Below are positions 61,991 to 64,000 of a stretch of DNA of 64,000 nt, piece by piece. The position numbers and the translations under genes are program-made. The DNA is taken from assembly GCF_023223525.1 (NCBI RefSeq), contig NZ_JALPRX010000093.1:1-64000 (forward strand). The letters are read 5' to 3'. The stretch comes from Roseomonas acroporae. Lineage in GTDB: Bacteria; Pseudomonadota; Alphaproteobacteria; Acetobacterales; Acetobacteraceae. The notes under the pieces are model-generated. The model was not told where the DNA came from and searched no databases. It saw only the letters and a program-made list of their open reading frames with translations. Numbering within the stretch: the first letter of the stretch is position 1; each line of letters begins with the position of its first letter.

Positions 61991-62989
61991 CTACCGTGCG
62001 ATCGACGCGCTGGGTGAGCCGATCCGGCGCTGGTTCTGCCAGGGCCGCGCCATGATGTCGGCGTAGAACCGGGTCAGCTTCCGGTGGGCGGGATACAGGA
62101 CGTGGACAGGATCGGCGAAGTCTCCCTCGTCCCAGTCCAGGCGCCGGCCGTCGATCAGCAGGCTGTCGGCGCGTTGCAGCGACGATCGCATGTCCTGCAT
62201 CCATCTCTCGACGTTGGTGTCGTCCGGATCCTCGGCGGCACGCCATGCCGCCATCACCGGCAGGGTCGCCACCACCAGCCGGGCACCGTGCCTGGCGACG
62301 ATCGCCTCCAGGCGCGAGAGGCTGGCGTAGCAGGTGACGTCGATCGAGAACGGCGGCAGCCAGGCCTGCCTCTGCGTGAGGATGCTCGATCCCAGTTCGT
62401 CGTAATGGGCGGTCTGCTCGGGGGTGGGCGGCGCCCGGCTCAGCCTGGCGGCGACCTCCCGCGCCAGGTAGCGCGCCCGGAAGCCGCTGACGTAGGGCAG
62501 CCAGGCCGGGACGCTGCCGGCCAGATAGGCGTCGGTGAGAGCGGGATCGAAGAATGCCGCCTGGGAGGACGCGCAGCTTTCGAAGTCCCGCGGCGCCACC
62601 ACCACGAGGACGGTGTCCACGCGCGGCATCCGCGGCAGGAGGAATTCGGTCAGGAAGGCCGTCTGGTTGATCTGGAGGTAGCAGGTCGCGGCGTTGTAGG
62701 GCCTCGCGCCCGCCAGCCGGCGTTCCAGGGTCGCGTTGTCGAGGTTCCTCCAGGTGGCGGACGAGCCCACGGCCAGCATCGTCCGGTCCCCGAGCGGCGC
62801 GTCCCGGAGGACGGGGAATTTCTCGTTGATGCAGCGCGTGCCGGTGAATGGCGGCTCCGGGAGCAGGTTGCTCCAGGCGAGGGCGATATGCCCGCCCACC
62901 ACGAGCACCACGCCCAAAACAACAATAAAGACGAAATTCCTGAAAAAGAGATAGCCGAACGCGTCGTCGCTTTTCTCGGGAGTCATCAT
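61991..62989 (-). CDS. Membrane-anchored SGNH-like acetylation partner
   Basis: A 332-residue protein with one N-terminal helix (NFVFIVVLGVVLVVGGHIA) and a periplasmic SGNH-type domain. MLAVGSSATWRNL supplies the GxS block, and DPVHVLYPAHRKL the Asp-x-x-His block near the C-terminus. It resembles AlgJ/AlgX-like or DltD-like partners that finish polysaccharide acylation after an MBOAT. Its first codons are AT-rich compared with its surroundings. The ATG at 62989 (or 62986) was chosen; upstream text is non-conserved. It is the first gene of the operon with the MBOAT. Confidence 0.78.
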   Translation of the reverse strand: MMTPEKSDDAFGYLFFRNFVFIVVLGVVLVVGGHIALAWSNLLPEPPFTGTRCINEKFPVLRDAPLGDRTMLAVGSSATWRNLDNATLERRLAGARPYNAATCYLQINQTAFLTEFLLPRMPRVDTVLVVVAPRDFESCASSQAAFFDPALTDAYLAGSVPAWLPYVSGFRARYLAREVAARLSRAPPTPEQTAHYDELGSSILTQRQAWLPPFSIDVTCYASLSRLEAIVARHGARLVVATLPVMAAWRAAEDPDDTNVERWMQDMRSSLQRADSLLIDGRRLDWDEGDFADPVHVLYPAHRKLTRFYADIMARPWQNQRRIGSPSASIAR

Positions 62990-63150
62990 CCGCCGCCATG
63001 CCAGGAGAGCCGCAGTTCCCAGCACACTCCCGCACCCGGCGCTGGTGCGGCCGGGAAGGAATGCGCCGGGAGACGAGCGGTCGCGCTGTCGCCTACCCGC
63101 ATCGGGTGTCAGGACAGTCGGACCGCAAGCGCTCGCTGACGGATGGCTAA

Positions 63151-63186
63151 GGTGGATTCGACATTTGCAGAAATTTATCAATTCCG
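63151..63186. promoter_or_regulatory. AT-rich element upstream of the SGNH/MBOAT operon
   Basis: GGTGGATTCGA at the left and ATCAATTCCG at the right flank an A/T-rich centre. It matches the element at 6643-6681 (read on the opposite strand) in both ends. It lies 162 bp before the SGNH ATG, against 160 bp for the cellulase. The remainder of the 431-bp gap 62990-63420 shows no gene. Confidence 0.5.
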
Positions 63187-63420
63187 GAGGCGGCTCGCAA
63201 GTCGTTGGACTTCCTGCCGCCGTCACCCGACCGTGAGTTCGCCCGCAACCACCCCCGGACGCGGCGGCCGGCAAGGCCGCGGCCCGGCGGCGCGCCCCGG
63301 CCGGCGCGGCGATCCGCCGTGTCCGGCATCGCCCGGCCGCGTCGCGGCCCCCATTGGCCCGTCACGGCGCGGCCCCTATGCAGGGGAGCCGGCGGACCAT
63401 ACCCGGCTGGGCCTGCCCGC

Positions 63421-64000
63421 ATGATTCGCACCGACGATGCCCCGGTCGCCGTGATCGGCGCCGGCCCGGCCGGGCTGATGGCCGCGGAAACCCTCGCGAC
63501 GGCCGGCCGGCCGGTGGTGGTGGTGGAGCGCATGCCGTCGCCGGCGCGCAAGCTGCTGATCGCCGGCCGCGGCGGGCTGAACCTGACGCATACCGAGCCG
63601 CCCGGGCGCTTCCTCGACCGCTACGGCACGGCCCGGGCGCGGCTGGAGGCGGCCATCGCCGGCTTCCCGCCCGAGGCGCTGCGCGCCTGGTGCGAGGGGC
63701 TGGGGCAGCCGACCTTCGTGGGCAGCAGCGGCCGGGTCTTTCCGGTGGCCTTCAAGGCCTCGCCGCTGCTGCGCGCCTGGCTGGCGCGGCTGGCCGCGCT
63801 CGGGGTCGAATTGCGGACGCGGCACCGCTGGACCGGCTGGGACGCGGCGGGAAGCCTGCTGCTCGAAGGGCCGGCGGGCGAGCCGGCGACCCTGCGGCCG
63901 GCGGCGACGGTGCTGGCGCTGGGCGGCGCCTCCTGGCCGCGGCTCGGCGCGGACGGGCGCTGGGTGGCGACGCTGCGGGCGCGCGGCGTGCCGGTCTCGC
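63421..64000 (+). CDS. HI0933-type flavoprotein, cut by window end
   Basis: The first 193 residues of a flavin-dependent oxidoreductase of the HI0933/YhiN group. PVAVIGAGPAGLMAAETLA is the FAD Rossmann motif, and ARKLLIAGRGGLNLTH is the family signature. GSSGRVFPVAFKASPLLRAWL and LALGGASWPRLGADG also match. Function in the family is poorly defined. The gene continues beyond the window. The ATG at 63421 starts a few residues before the FAD motif. Confidence 0.87.
   Translation, partial: MIRTDDAPVAVIGAGPAGLMAAETLATAGRPVVVVERMPSPARKLLIAGRGGLNLTHTEPPGRFLDRYGTARARLEAAIAGFPPEALRAWCEGLGQPTFVGSSGRVFPVAFKASPLLRAWLARLAALGVELRTRHRWTGWDAAGSLLLEGPAGEPATLRPAATVLALGGASWPRLGADGRWVATLRARGVPVS

Overview
The window is very high in G+C, and most long reading frames are antisense shadows. 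Its gene content fits an aerobic, heterotrophic alphaproteobacterium, most likely a Roseomonas-type member of the Acetobacteraceae. That placement is inference from G+C, the many solute-binding proteins (Bug, TAXI-TRAP, ABC), minCDE and the general gene style. No rRNA, tRNA, CRISPR array, prophage or transposase was recognised.

Layout. 0.2-3.9 kb: AMP-forming acyl-CoA ligase, ketopantoate-reductase-like enzyme and NmrA-like protein. 4.0-6.5 kb: a large GH5 cellulase whose catalytic domain appears to sit inside a Calx-beta domain. 6.9-9.2 kb: three tandem paralogous lipoproteins of unknown function. 9.6-11.7 kb: a NicC-like flavin monooxygenase and a PuuE-like deacetylase. 11.8-15.5 kb (minus): a tightly overlapping operon of an Fe-S protein, a fumarate-reductase/aspartate-oxidase-like flavoprotein and a NuoF-like subunit, with no membrane anchor. 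This is the strongest candidate for an undescribed enzyme complex. 15.8-22.9 kb: an MmgE/PrpD protein divergent from a CoA-thioester unit (crotonase, ADP-forming acyl-CoA synthetase, acyl-CoA dehydrogenase, Bug binding protein), with a well-formed promoter whose spacer holds a GntR-like operator. 23-31 kb: serine hydrolase, YeiH-type transporter, tandem amino-acid-binding proteins (the second frameshifted) and a TAXI-TRAP transporter. 31.6 kb: serA. 33-37.7 kb: purine/urate catabolism (M20 amidohydrolase, HIU hydrolase, uricase, NCS2 permease). 38.5-46 kb: stand-alone fusA, a small membrane protein, a GntR/UTRA regulator, a DedA-like protein and an AI-2E-type exporter. 46.4-49.6 kb: a hybrid histidine kinase between two near-identical single-domain response regulators. 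49.8-51.8 kb: minCDE. 52.1-57.5 kb: MORN-repeat protein, thioesterase, nrdB with an NrdR box, amidohydrolase. 57.8-64 kb: murJ, a GlsB-like protein, an MBOAT/SGNH acyl-transfer pair and a truncated HI0933-type flavoprotein.

Non-coding structure is unusually rich. Three copies of a 44-bp nested palindrome share identical geometry. Two copies of an 82-bp double hairpin lie just past minus-strand stop codons. Clusters of GC-rich hairpins fill several intergenic gaps. Many short minisatellites with 12-15 bp units lie between genes, and some 12/24/27-bp repeats lie in frame inside genes. An AT-rich element recurs 160-162 bp upstream of both the cellulase and the MBOAT/SGNH operon, which suggests, but does not prove, that these two polysaccharide-related units are co-regulated.
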